Translations under genes and position numbers: made by a program | The notes under the pieces: generated by a model | What the model saw: the letters and a program-made list of their open reading frames with translations, nothing else | Told to the model about the DNA's origin: nothing | The model's database searches: none | Shown: piece after piece, positions 50,697 through 58,546 of the stretch | Layout of the letters: every line of letters starts with the position of its first letter | How positions within the stretch are numbered: the first letter of the stretch is position 1 | NCBI GenBank assembly: GCA_023416955.1 | Contig: JAEZGM010000002.1 | Location: forward strand, 100,375-164,374 | Direction of reading: 5' to 3' | Origin: Bacillota bacterium | GTDB taxonomy: Bacteria; Bacillota; Clostridia; Oscillospirales; Acutalibacteraceae | DNA: 64,000 nt

Positions 50697-52052
50697 ATGA
50701 CCAATCATTCAAATGAAGCAAAAGCTTTTTACAAAATGGCTTTTGCACTTATAACGCCTATGGCGCTTCAGAACTTAATAAATGTGGGAATTTCTTCGAT
50801 AGACGTCCTGATGCTGGGAAAAGTAAGCGAGACTGTACTCTCGGCCGCCTCACTTGCCAGTCAGATACAATTCATAATGACGTTGATTTTCTTTGGATTA
50901 ACCTCCGGCGCCGCTGTCCTCACTGCCCAGTATTGGGGAAAGAGAGATAAGAACAGTATCATTAAAATAATGGGAATATGTATGAGATTCTCATTAACAG
51001 TGGCTATATTTTTTACACTGGCAGTGGCTATCTTCCCTGCTCAGATTATGAGTATATTTACGAATGAGAAACCTGTAATCATTGAGGGAGTAAAATATCT
51101 TAGAATAGTTTCTATTTCTTACATATTCATGTCGATCACAATGATTTATCTTAATATAATGCGAAGCGTTGAACGTGTGGTGGTATCTACTGTTGTGTAC
51201 CTGATTTCATTGGTATCAAATGTCATAATCGCTGCGCTTCTCATATTCGGTCTGTTTGGTCTGCCTAAATTGGGTATTGAGGGTTCTGCAATAGCGACTC
51301 TTGCTTCAAGAGGCTTGGAATTGGTCGCAGTTATAGTCTACGCTTTAAAGTACAATGATGTTTTGCACTTCAAGCCGTCTTGCCTGCTTGTAAGAGATAA
51401 ATACCTGTTCAAGGATTTCCTGTACTATTCAATATCGGTTACACTGAATGAACTTATGTGGGGCTGTGGTGTAGCCATGAATGCTGTTGTTATCGGGCAT
51501 CTTGGGACTTCTGTTGTTTCGGCAAATTCAGTTGCACAGATAGCAAGGCAGCTTGCTACGGTTATAGCCTTCGGCCTCGCCAATGCAACAGCAGTCAGTA
51601 TAGGCAAGGTTATTGGAGAAAACGATCTGAATTCCGCTAAGAAATATGCCAATCGCTTTATTAAGCTGAGCATTCTTGCAGGTATATCCGGTGGAATCTT
51701 GATTCTGATAGCAAGGCCCATTGTAATGTCGGCATTAAATCTGACTCCTATTACACAGAGTTACCTGTCAGTAATGATGTACGTTATGTCCTATTTTTCC
51801 GTAGCACAGGCAATAAACACTACCCTTGTAGTTGGAGTTTTCAGAGCCGGCGGCGATACAAGGTTCGGCTTGCTTCTTGACACAACCACCATGTGGTGCG
51901 GTTCTATCCTGTTTGGCGCGTTAGCGGCATTTGTATTCAAATGGAGCATTCCCGTTGTCTATATGATATTAATGAGTGATGAAATAATAAAAATTCCCTT
52001 TACGGTATTAAGATTCAAAAGCCGTAAGTGGCTTAATAATGTAACAAGATAA
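50697..52052 (+). CDS. MATE-family multidrug/toxin efflux transporter
   Basis: 451 residues with 12 predicted helices in two homologous halves. N-terminal ALITPMALQNLINVGISSID then MLGKVS is the MATE core, and the second half repeats it around LWGCGVAMNAVVIGHLG. A Na+- or H+-coupled drug exporter of the NorM/DinF-like group. ATG at 50697 has GGGGAG upstream. AT-richer than the core genes. It lies in the resistance-type cluster with CAT and drug-related VOC genes. Confidence 0.9.
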   Translation: MTNHSNEAKAFYKMAFALITPMALQNLINVGISSIDVLMLGKVSETVLSAASLASQIQFIMTLIFFGLTSGAAVLTAQYWGKRDKNSIIKIMGICMRFSLTVAIFFTLAVAIFPAQIMSIFTNEKPVIIEGVKYLRIVSISYIFMSITMIYLNIMRSVERVVVSTVVYLISLVSNVIIAALLIFGLFGLPKLGIEGSAIATLASRGLELVAVIVYALKYNDVLHFKPSCLLVRDKYLFKDFLYYSISVTLNELMWGCGVAMNAVVIGHLGTSVVSANSVAQIARQLATVIAFGLANATAVSIGKVIGENDLNSAKKYANRFIKLSILAGISGGILILIARPIVMSALNLTPITQSYLSVMMYVMSYFSVAQAINTTLVVGVFRAGGDTRFGLLLDTTTMWCGSILFGALAAFVFKWSIPVVYMILMSDEIIKIPFTVLRFKSRKWLNNVTR

Positions 52053-52136
52053 ACAGGATTTTATTCTTCGGACAAGGCATCACCAACTTTAAGTTGCATC
52101 ATTGTCGCAGCTACAAAATAAAAAGGAAAACTAATT

Positions 52137-52262
52137 ATGATTGATGAAATATTGCAATATAATAAGACTTTCGTCGAAAATAAAGGGTATGAAGAATATA
52201 TTACCTGCAAATACCCAAACAAAAAAATTGCCATAAGACTTGCCGTTGATCGGATAAAATAA
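52137..52262 (+). pseudogene. Beta-carbonic anhydrase N-terminal remnant
   Basis: A good AAAAGGA site and ATG begin MIDEILQYNKTFVENKGYEE, then YITCKYPNKKIAI, as in short beta-carbonic anhydrases. After that, where the zinc-ligand CMDTR should be, the frame reads RLAVDRIK and stops. So the Cys ligand and all downstream sequence are lost; 41 codons remain. Confidence 0.65.
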
Positions 52263-52368
52263 ATGCATATTTCAGAGCGCCCCGTGATTATGTATGGAAA
52301 ACTCTACGGAGCGTTTATTGTATATGGAGTAACAATTGGTTACTATTATATCTGGTGAGGAAAACAAA

Positions 52369-52971
52369 ATGGATTGTGGCAAAGTAGGAACTCTGCTTTA
52401 TCGTTTGCGGAAAGAAAAGGGCCTGACACAAAAGCAGGTCGCCGATCATATGAATATCAGCGACAAAACCGTTTCCAAATGGGAACGTGGTTTAGGCTGC
52501 CCCGATGTAACTCTGCTGGGGGAACTTTCCGACCTGTTTGAGGTTAATATCGAAAAAATTCTGAACGGGGATTTAGAGCCGAACGCGCTTGAATCCGGCA
52601 ATTTCAGACGCATGAAATTTTATGTCTGCCCAATTTGCGGAAATATTATCAACAATACCGGCAATGCGGAGGTTTCCTGCTGCGGGCGCAAATTATCACC
52701 GCTCGCTGCCAAGCCTGCTGATGAAAAACATATGGTAATCATAGAAGATACCGACGGAGAATACTACATTACATTTCATCATGAAATGAGTAAGAATCAT
52801 TATATCTCCTTTATCGCGTATGTCACAAACGAGAAACTCCTGCTTGTAAAACTCTATCCCGAACAGTCGGCATCAGTAAGGCTGCCAAAAATGGACTCAA
52901 AAACATTGCTGCACAAATATGGCAGAAAGCTCTATTATTGCTGCAGCAAGCATGGACTGTATGTTTTATGA
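52369..52971 (+). CDS. HTH regulator fused to a superoxide-reductase-like (desulfoferrodoxin) domain
   Basis: 200 residues. Residues 1-65 are a Cro/C1-type helix-turn-helix (GLTQKQVADHMNISDKTVSK then WERG). Residues 84-105 hold a desulforedoxin-like Cys set (CPIC at 87-90, CC at 104-105). Residues 118-200 match the superoxide reductase domain, with likely iron ligands His121 (EKHM), His137 or 138 (HHEM), His144 (NHY), Cys192 and His195 (CSKHG). If it binds iron it may be a redox or superoxide sensor. ATG at 52369 has GAGGAAA upstream. The GIY-YIG gene follows 36 bp later. Confidence 0.85.
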   Translation: MDCGKVGTLLYRLRKEKGLTQKQVADHMNISDKTVSKWERGLGCPDVTLLGELSDLFEVNIEKILNGDLEPNALESGNFRRMKFYVCPICGNIINNTGNAEVSCCGRKLSPLAAKPADEKHMVIIEDTDGEYYITFHHEMSKNHYISFIAYVTNEKLLLVKLYPEQSASVRLPKMDSKTLLHKYGRKLYYCCSKHGLYVL

Positions 52972-53007
52972 ATGCCATGCCCTGTTAATGAAAGGAGGTA
53001 CCGCATT

Positions 53008-53394
53008 ATGGAATCCGAAAAACGAAAAGAACTGAAAAACGCTTATAAAGAGAAGAATACCGTGGGTGGTGTATACTGTGTTCAATGCGGTGGGAACGGT
53101 CACATGTGGATAAAATCCACAAAGAATCTGGCTAGTCAACGGAACAAGTTTGAGTTTTCTGTTTCGACGAATTCCTGTCTGGATTCGGCTATGAGGGCGG
53201 CGTGGATGAAATATGGGGCGCAGTCGTTTTCCTTTGTCATCCTCGAGGAATTGAAAAAGAAGGAAGCCCAAACGGAACGTGAGTTTTCGGAGGACATCGG
53301 TGTTCTTCTTGAGATATGGCTTGAAAAATACGAGCAGGGCGCTTTATACGAAGAAAATGCACATAGTACAAAGGAAATATGCCATGAATGTTGA
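53008..53394 (+). CDS. GIY-YIG nuclease family protein
   Basis: 128 residues. GGVYCVQCGGNGHMWIKST near residue 20 corresponds to the GIY...YIG strand pair in a diverged form (GVY and WIK), followed by a conserved NKFEFSVSTNSC and AMRAAWMKYGAQSFSF helix region. The family occurs as free-standing small proteins in Firmicutes; nuclease activity is unproven. AAAGGAGG precedes the ATG. Its stop overlaps the start of the chloramphenicol acetyltransferase gene by 11 bp, implying coupling. Confidence 0.8.
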   Translation: MESEKRKELKNAYKEKNTVGGVYCVQCGGNGHMWIKSTKNLASQRNKFEFSVSTNSCLDSAMRAAWMKYGAQSFSFVILEELKKKEAQTEREFSEDIGVLLEIWLEKYEQGALYEENAHSTKEICHEC

Positions 53395-54046
53395 TTTTCA
53401 TCCCATTGATCGGGATAACTGGAATAGAAACCAGTATTTTTACTACTTTACAAAAATGTTTCCCACCGGGTACAGCCTGACTGTTGAGGTGGATATTACT
53501 AACACTTATCATATGGTCAAAAGGGCGGGCAAGAAGTTCTTTCCTGCCTATTTGTATCTGGCGTCCCGATTGATTGCTCAGCAGCAGGAATTCCGAATTG
53601 CCGAACGCGACGGGCTGCTGGGGTATTATGAGGTGTTACACCCTTCCTATGCCCGTTTTCACGAAGATGACAAAACCATGTCCAGCATGTGGACGGAATA
53701 CGCCGCTGATTTTGTGAGCTTCTATAACAACTACATGGAAGATCAGAACCAATACGCGGGTAATCACGGGATATTGGCAAAGACAAATATTCCCGATAAC
53801 AATTGCATGATTGGTATGCTGCCCTGGACGCAATTTACAAGTTACACTCCCATTTCCTATGGCGGCGGAAGCGGTTATTTTCCGGTATTGCAGGCAGGAA
53901 AATTCTTTGACAAAGGCCACAGAAAAATGATGCCGCTCTCAATTACCGTACATCATGCCGTTGCAGACGGCTACCATGTCGGCCTGTTCCTTCAGAAATT
54001 TCAGGAGGGCATGCTGCATCCGGAAGAATGGATTGAAACGGAGTGA
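53384..54046 (+). CDS. Chloramphenicol acetyltransferase (type A) family
   Basis: 220 residues, normal CatA length. The catalytic motif HHAVADGYH (HHxxxDG, near residue 186) is intact, and FPAYLYLASRLIAQQQEFR plus the SWT-like NCMIGMLPWTQFTSY segment match the family. It would acetylate chloramphenicol or a related hydroxyl substrate with acetyl-CoA; the exact substrate is not certain. ATG at 53384 is chosen because AAAGGA lies upstream within the GIY-YIG gene and the N-terminus then aligns. The two genes are translationally coupled. Confidence 0.9.
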   Translation: MNVDFHPIDRDNWNRNQYFYYFTKMFPTGYSLTVEVDITNTYHMVKRAGKKFFPAYLYLASRLIAQQQEFRIAERDGLLGYYEVLHPSYARFHEDDKTMSSMWTEYAADFVSFYNNYMEDQNQYAGNHGILAKTNIPDNNCMIGMLPWTQFTSYTPISYGGGSGYFPVLQAGKFFDKGHRKMMPLSITVHHAVADGYHVGLFLQKFQEGMLHPEEWIETE

Positions 54047-54203
54047 GAATAAAGCGCTCTTCCAAAAGTGGTGTTTAAACGAAGTGAAGACTATGCTTTT
54101 TTGAAGATGAAAAACATAGACTTGTACAGATAACCGCTATGTCGATATGGGCCTGCTATTACGGCGATAACGGTTCGTGGCCATGCCAGTGAAATCAGAC
54201 TCC

Positions 54204-54593
54204 TTATATTTCCGTATCTCTGAATTCAATGATGGTACCTTCCGGCGCCTTGATTTTAAAAAGAGTGCCGTTTTCAACCTTATAAAGAATTGCCCCGTTT
54301 TTTGTCAAAAAACCTTTGAAACCGGTCTTTGCTATTTTATCCATTTCGTGCTCAACACTGTCTGCCATGAAGCACATGTGAACAATTCCGGTATCCTGCG
54401 AACTGCAGCGGTTTAGTGTTTCGCCCTGTTTTGCGGTCTGCAGTTCAATCATAAAGGCTCCGCATTTCAGCCATGTATTATAGGCACGGCCGTGGAAGTT
54501 TGCTGTTTCGGAAACAAGTTCAAATCCTAAAACACTGGTATAAAAATTCAGGGATTCCTGATAATTTTCTGTTTGGATGCAGACATGGTGCAA
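54204..54593 (-). CDS. VOC superfamily protein
   Basis: 129 residues, one VOC unit: HHVCIQTENYQESLNFYTSV with the first His ligand, GAFMIELQTA with the Glu, and a second half with HMCFMADSVEHEMDKI ending GTIIEFRD. These residues support a metal-binding VOC enzyme such as a lactoylglutathione lyase- or FosX-like protein, but the substrate is unclear. The start is read as TTG at 54593 with AAGGAG 10 nt upstream; no better codon is in frame. Confidence 0.82.
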   Translation of the reverse strand: MHHVCIQTENYQESLNFYTSVLGFELVSETANFHGRAYNTWLKCGAFMIELQTAKQGETLNRCSSQDTGIVHMCFMADSVEHEMDKIAKTGFKGFLTKNGAILYKVENGTLFKIKAPEGTIIEFRDTEI

Positions 54594-54664
54594 TGCTTTT
54601 ATGCTCCTTCCGAGACCTCTTTCTTATGTTTATTATGTTGGGTGAAGCACCGGTCTTGTTGACT

Positions 54665-56002
54665 TCAGAAGGGAGCCTTCACAGTATGTGTTCCGGCCGG
54701 GTGGGACGTGCTTTCGGCATTTAAGCCGTTTTGCAGTTCAAGAATAAGACGGTCAAGGAAATCGGATATTTGTTTCTCGTCGGATTGTGATCCATAAAGG
54801 TTAATGCTGAGCGTTGCCTCATCATGGAAAGTACAAACGGCCAGCTGAAAATAGGGCGCATATTTGATGGAGCCTGTCATGAACGCTTCCGTAATCACAG
54901 ACGTGCCAAACTTCAGTCGATCTGCGTCCAATACTCCAATATTTGTGAACGCGATAAAGGGATTTGAAAAATTTTTCTGCAAGATTGGTTTAACCGCTTT
55001 GTAAGGAAGAATATGAAATACGTTTTCCAGTAAAAGCAGACTTTTGGCACAGCCTATATTTGCTTTTTCCGATTTCATCACAGAATTCACTTTCATCAGG
55101 GTGTCTTCAAATGAATCGCCTGACTCCATATCGATGCAGCAGCAGAGATTGGTGACTATATTGCAGATGCCGTTTGTGGGAGAGTTCATATATTTTCGAA
55201 GATCGTTCGCACAGGGAATGGGAACGGCCTTACCGATCGTTTGAAAAACGGTTCGGTGAAGAGCTGCTAACATCACGTCGTTCACGGTGGCTCCATGCGC
55301 TTTGGCATAAGTCTTTAACGCGCGGAAGAATTCTTTATTCAGTACCCTTTTTTCAATAAATGGATGCTTTAAATCTCCCTCAAAGGCAAATGAATCATTC
55401 TGCGCAGGTATTTTGTATTTGCTGAAACGGAGTTTCAGTCGTTCTTTACCGGTGAACGACGTCAAAACCTGATGAATGCTCCGGTTCCGCATTGCTGCCA
55501 TCGGGCGAATGCCAGGCATGTTTTCTTTTGAGCCTTCATAGCTGTAAGCAGAACACATCAGATACAAAAGCTCTTTGAATCCCGCCGCGTCGCACAACAT
55601 ATGGTTGACGATGATACAAAGAATGTCGTGCTCAGCTGACCTTATGATGGCTGCTCTCAGCTGGGGGCCATCCGTTTCGCTCAGTTCCTGATAGAGAAAT
55701 TGGTTAACCTGTGAATCGGGGTGATCTGTCTCAACCAGCTGAACAAGATCCCCGGCGAGGAAATTTTGTTCCCGCCAGTACGGATGCCGCTTGTCTTGGA
55801 AGTATCCGCAGCGCAGGAGGGGGAAAGCAGTCATGGCAGCGGAGATCGCCTCTTTCATATTGATAAAATCCAACCTGCCTGCAAATGAAGCCATAAAATG
55901 TAAGATGTGGTCATTGATTTTTTCTTCCTTGAAGAAATGCTGCAGTCCGTCGCAGGCCTGCGCGGGATAAACCGGTAAATTGGTATTTGTCAATTTTTTC
56001 AC
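54665..56002 (-). CDS. Condensation-domain-like acyltransferase, free-standing
   Basis: 445 residues in the CAT/condensation superfamily: the catalytic-type motif is IVNHMLCDAAG (HxxxD at about residue 135), with ATVNDVMLAAL in the second lobe. There is no carrier-protein or adenylation domain, so it is not a complete NRPS module. It could acylate a small alcohol or amine, or act on a carrier protein encoded elsewhere. The 71-bp gap to the Crp/Fnr gene on the same strand suggests common control. Confidence 0.78.
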   Translation of the reverse strand: MKKLTNTNLPVYPAQACDGLQHFFKEEKINDHILHFMASFAGRLDFINMKEAISAAMTAFPLLRCGYFQDKRHPYWREQNFLAGDLVQLVETDHPDSQVNQFLYQELSETDGPQLRAAIIRSAEHDILCIIVNHMLCDAAGFKELLYLMCSAYSYEGSKENMPGIRPMAAMRNRSIHQVLTSFTGKERLKLRFSKYKIPAQNDSFAFEGDLKHPFIEKRVLNKEFFRALKTYAKAHGATVNDVMLAALHRTVFQTIGKAVPIPCANDLRKYMNSPTNGICNIVTNLCCCIDMESGDSFEDTLMKVNSVMKSEKANIGCAKSLLLLENVFHILPYKAVKPILQKNFSNPFIAFTNIGVLDADRLKFGTSVITEAFMTGSIKYAPYFQLAVCTFHDEATLSINLYGSQSDEKQISDFLDRLILELQNGLNAESTSHPAGTHTVKAPF

Positions 56003-56051
56003 CTCTCTGTATTATGATAAAGGGAAAAGGAGGGGAATGCATTGATAAAGA

Positions 56052-56642
56052 TCAATTTTTCCGCTTTCGTATTCTGCTCAAGGTTTCCGGTGTGATGCCA
56101 AGGTATGATGCGATGAGGTAATGCGGTATACGATGAATCAAACCGGGATATTTTTTAAGAAAGAGCAGGTAGCGTTCTTCTGCATTGCTGATTAAAAACT
56201 GTTTTTCCCGTTCCTCCTGCTCTATAAAGAGCATTTGTTCATATTTTTGCCTGATGGCATTCCAGCAGGAGCGCTCCTGAAGCAACTGATGATATTCGTT
56301 GAACGGAATAGAAAGAAGCGTACTGTCCTCAAGTGCCTGTATGGTATAGTCGGCAGCGGTGCCCTTCAGAAAAGAGCTGTAAGCCGCTATAAAATTTGTT
56401 TTTGATCGAAATACCAGTGTTCTTTCGGCCCCGGTTTCCGCCGTATAGTAAATTCGGAACAGACCGGATACAATGAAATGCAGATCTTTCGGCTTTTCAC
56501 CGACATTAACCAGAATTTCATTCGGTTTCATCTGCCGATACCGGATTTGGGGTTTCAGTTCATCCCATTCTGCGGCCGGAACCGGGCTGTATTCACAAAG
56601 CGCATTATATAATGTTTTGAAGTCATTTTCTCCGGTTATCAT
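56052..56642 (-). CDS. Crp/Fnr-family transcriptional regulator
   Basis: 196 residues. A cyclic-nucleotide-type beta-barrel (about 20-120, with NEILVNVGEKPKDLHFIVSG) is followed by the dimer helix and a C-terminal segment with SYLGITPETLSRIRK, the DNA-recognition part of the Crp HTH. No Cys set for an Fe-S cluster is present, so it is not an Fnr oxygen sensor; the ligand is unknown. ATG at 56642 has AGGTGA upstream. It probably regulates the condensation-like gene downstream. Confidence 0.85.
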   Translation of the reverse strand: MITGENDFKTLYNALCEYSPVPAAEWDELKPQIRYRQMKPNEILVNVGEKPKDLHFIVSGLFRIYYTAETGAERTLVFRSKTNFIAAYSSFLKGTAADYTIQALEDSTLLSIPFNEYHQLLQERSCWNAIRQKYEQMLFIEQEEREKQFLISNAEERYLLFLKKYPGLIHRIPHYLIASYLGITPETLSRIRKRKN

Positions 56643-56712
56643 AATAGAAACTTCACCTGCATTTTTATTCAATTATGGACTGCTTTTGATGACAGCGATT
56701 CCAATGTTCCCC

Positions 56713-56876
56713 AGGGCTTGTTTGTAAAATGGTGAAGATTGTGCGAATTAGCAACATATCGTCATAGGACCGTGCAATCAAGCGAATTTATTTTAAATTC
56801 AAAATAGAAAAACCGGAATAAAAACTTACGTTTATGGGTTTTATTCCGTCGTTTTTCTTTTTACAAACAAGACCTA
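56713..56876 (+). mobile_element. MITE-like element, family 2 (164 bp)
   Basis: Starts AGGGCTTGTTTGTAAAA and ends TTTTTACAAACAAGACCTA, with the internal hairpin of the family. Its right terminal repeat overlaps the 3' end of the minus-strand GNAT gene and provides that gene's last codons and stop. Confidence 0.85.
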
Positions 56877-57382
56877 GTGTAAACATATTCAAAGGTACGG
56901 AATGTTTTATCCAACGGCTCTGCGTAGTAGGTTCCTTCCTGCTCAAATTCAAAACCACACTTTTCTATCAGGTGCTTTGAGGCCAGGTTATCCTGAAAAC
57001 AACAGGCATAAACATATTGAATACCATTCGAAAATAGTTTTTCCAATACCGCATTTATTGCTTCTGTCATAATGCCCCGATTCCAGTAATTTCGATTCAG
57101 AACATATCCCAATTCTTTTGTATCGGGTCTCCCGTTTTCTGAATCTTCATGAATCCCGATATGACCAATTACCTTATGATCGGTTTTGTATACGATTGCA
57201 AATTGATTTTTATTTTTTATAAAATCATTCAACATCTTTGCCGATTGACCCAATGACTCGTGATGAGGCCATCCAGCCGATTGCCCGACCCCCACCTGAC
57301 TGGAGTAATCATGCAGGTCGCGAAGATCACTTTTTGCGAAATTTCGTAAGAAAATACTCTTTGCAGTGATGGTGTTATTCAT
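56861..57382 (-). CDS. GNAT N-acetyltransferase (RimJ/RimL type), 3' end replaced by MITE
   Basis: 173 residues from ATG at 57382 (an ATG at 57403 is also possible). Core features: SIFLRNFAKSDLRDLHDYSS at the start, KVIGHIGIHEDSEN, ELGYVLNRNYWNRGIMTEAI (acetyl-CoA loop) and YACCFQDNLASKHLIEKCGF. It would acetylate an amino group of an unknown substrate. The last four residues (RSCL) and the stop codon come from the terminal repeat of the MITE-like element, so the native C-terminus has been changed slightly. Confidence 0.85.
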   Translation of the reverse strand: MNNTITAKSIFLRNFAKSDLRDLHDYSSQVGVGQSAGWPHHESLGQSAKMLNDFIKNKNQFAIVYKTDHKVIGHIGIHEDSENGRPDTKELGYVLNRNYWNRGIMTEAINAVLEKLFSNGIQYVYACCFQDNLASKHLIEKCGFEFEQEGTYYAEPLDKTFRTFEYVYTRSCL

Positions 57383-57598
57383 AGCGTTCGCTGTACCTTT
57401 CATGGCCGGATTTCCCACCGAATCAGAAGTCCGGCCTGCTTCGGTTGAATTGCGTTTGGCTGTGTCAAAAAGCTTCCGAAATATGTTATATTTATACTAT
57501 ATTATAGAATCATACTTTGCAACAACTTTATTGTGTAATGATCCTGTGATGATTGATGACGCCTTATTTTTCCGAACAAGTTCAAATCGGATATGAAT

Positions 57599-57635
57599 AA
57601 AAAAGGTGCCGCTTACGGGAAGCGGCACCTTTTTT
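57599..57635. terminator. Terminator downstream of the SGNH/MBOAT genes
   Basis: aaaaaaggtgccgctt pairs perfectly with aagcggcacctttttt around ACGGG; bidirectional. Confidence 0.85.
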
Positions 57636-57644
57636 CAGAAAATA

Positions 57645-58532
57645 TCACGAAATAACAATGGCATTACTCAGCAGACGGTCACGCCACAGAGAATAGTATT
57701 TTGCTTTCAAATGAACACCGTCTCCCGTATACTTTGCACACAGGTTTCCGTGGCCATCATCTACGGCAGAATTGATGTCCAGATAAAAAACGGTTTTATT
57801 GTCCGCCAGAGCTTTCAGCCCACTGTTGCGTTCCCGAATATTCTTGTTGTTAAAAACATCATCACCGGCCGACTTTTCAGCGGTTACATATAGAATGGAC
57901 TGCACATAAATGATTGCATTCGGCTCAAGTTCACGGATTTTGGCAAGCGCGGAGGAATAGTGCTTCGTGAAGTAAGCTGTGTTTCCTGTACCCAGTTCAT
58001 TGATCCCAAGCATAATATAAATTTTGTGATATTGATTTTTTCGGAGGGTCTGTTCCAATGTCAACCCGCTAATTTCATCTGTTTTAGGGCGCTCGAACAG
58101 CTGGTAAATGTTAAGTCCCACATGACTGAAATAGCTGGCCTTGTTCAGGTCTCCGTATTTTCTCAGATCACTCGTATGGCTGTCGCCAATAAAGAGTGCA
58201 TCGGAAAAATAATCTGCCGTGACTTTCTGAAAACCCGATGCTTTGAACGGCTTTTTTTCGGGGAGCGGTGTGCTCTGATTTTGCTCCGGCACGGAGGAAG
58301 AGCCTGCGGCACGGCTTGGCACTTCCGGCTTTGCCACCGGTTTGGAAGACGACGGAAGAGGCGCTGCGGAGGAAATTTGCGAGCGTACCTCAGAAGATGC
58401 GTCGGAGGACGAAGCACTTTCCGAAGCCTGCGGAAGAGGAGCGGAATATTGTATCAGCTGAAAGCCTGCCACAATCAGGGCGCTGAAAATCGAAAGAGCC
58501 ACAAGCGGGCATTTTTTTAAAAAATTCTTCAT
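57645..58532 (-). CDS. SGNH-type hydrolase, membrane-anchored
   Basis: 295 residues: an N-terminal membrane segment (about 10-30), a Ser/Ala/Pro-rich linker (about 35-95), and an SGNH domain with ALFIGDSHTS (block I, nucleophile Ser), IMLGINELG (block III) and YTGDGVHLK with the catalytic Asp/His. It shares architecture with the lipoprotein at 28497. It lies 14 bp downstream of the MBOAT acyltransferase gene on the same strand, the standard pairing for O-acetylation of extracellular polysaccharide or wall polymers. Confidence 0.9.
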   Translation of the reverse strand: MKNFLKKCPLVALSIFSALIVAGFQLIQYSAPLPQASESASSSDASSEVRSQISSAAPLPSSSKPVAKPEVPSRAAGSSSVPEQNQSTPLPEKKPFKASGFQKVTADYFSDALFIGDSHTSDLRKYGDLNKASYFSHVGLNIYQLFERPKTDEISGLTLEQTLRKNQYHKIYIMLGINELGTGNTAYFTKHYSSALAKIRELEPNAIIYVQSILYVTAEKSAGDDVFNNKNIRERNSGLKALADNKTVFYLDINSAVDDGHGNLCAKYTGDGVHLKAKYYSLWRDRLLSNAIVIS

Positions 58533-58546
58533 TCAAGGTAACCCTC

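Noticed and set aside
57366..57596. Plus-strand 76-codon frame before the SGNH/MBOAT terminator
   Set aside because: It overlaps the GNAT start on the other strand, and no ribosome site or domain is visible.
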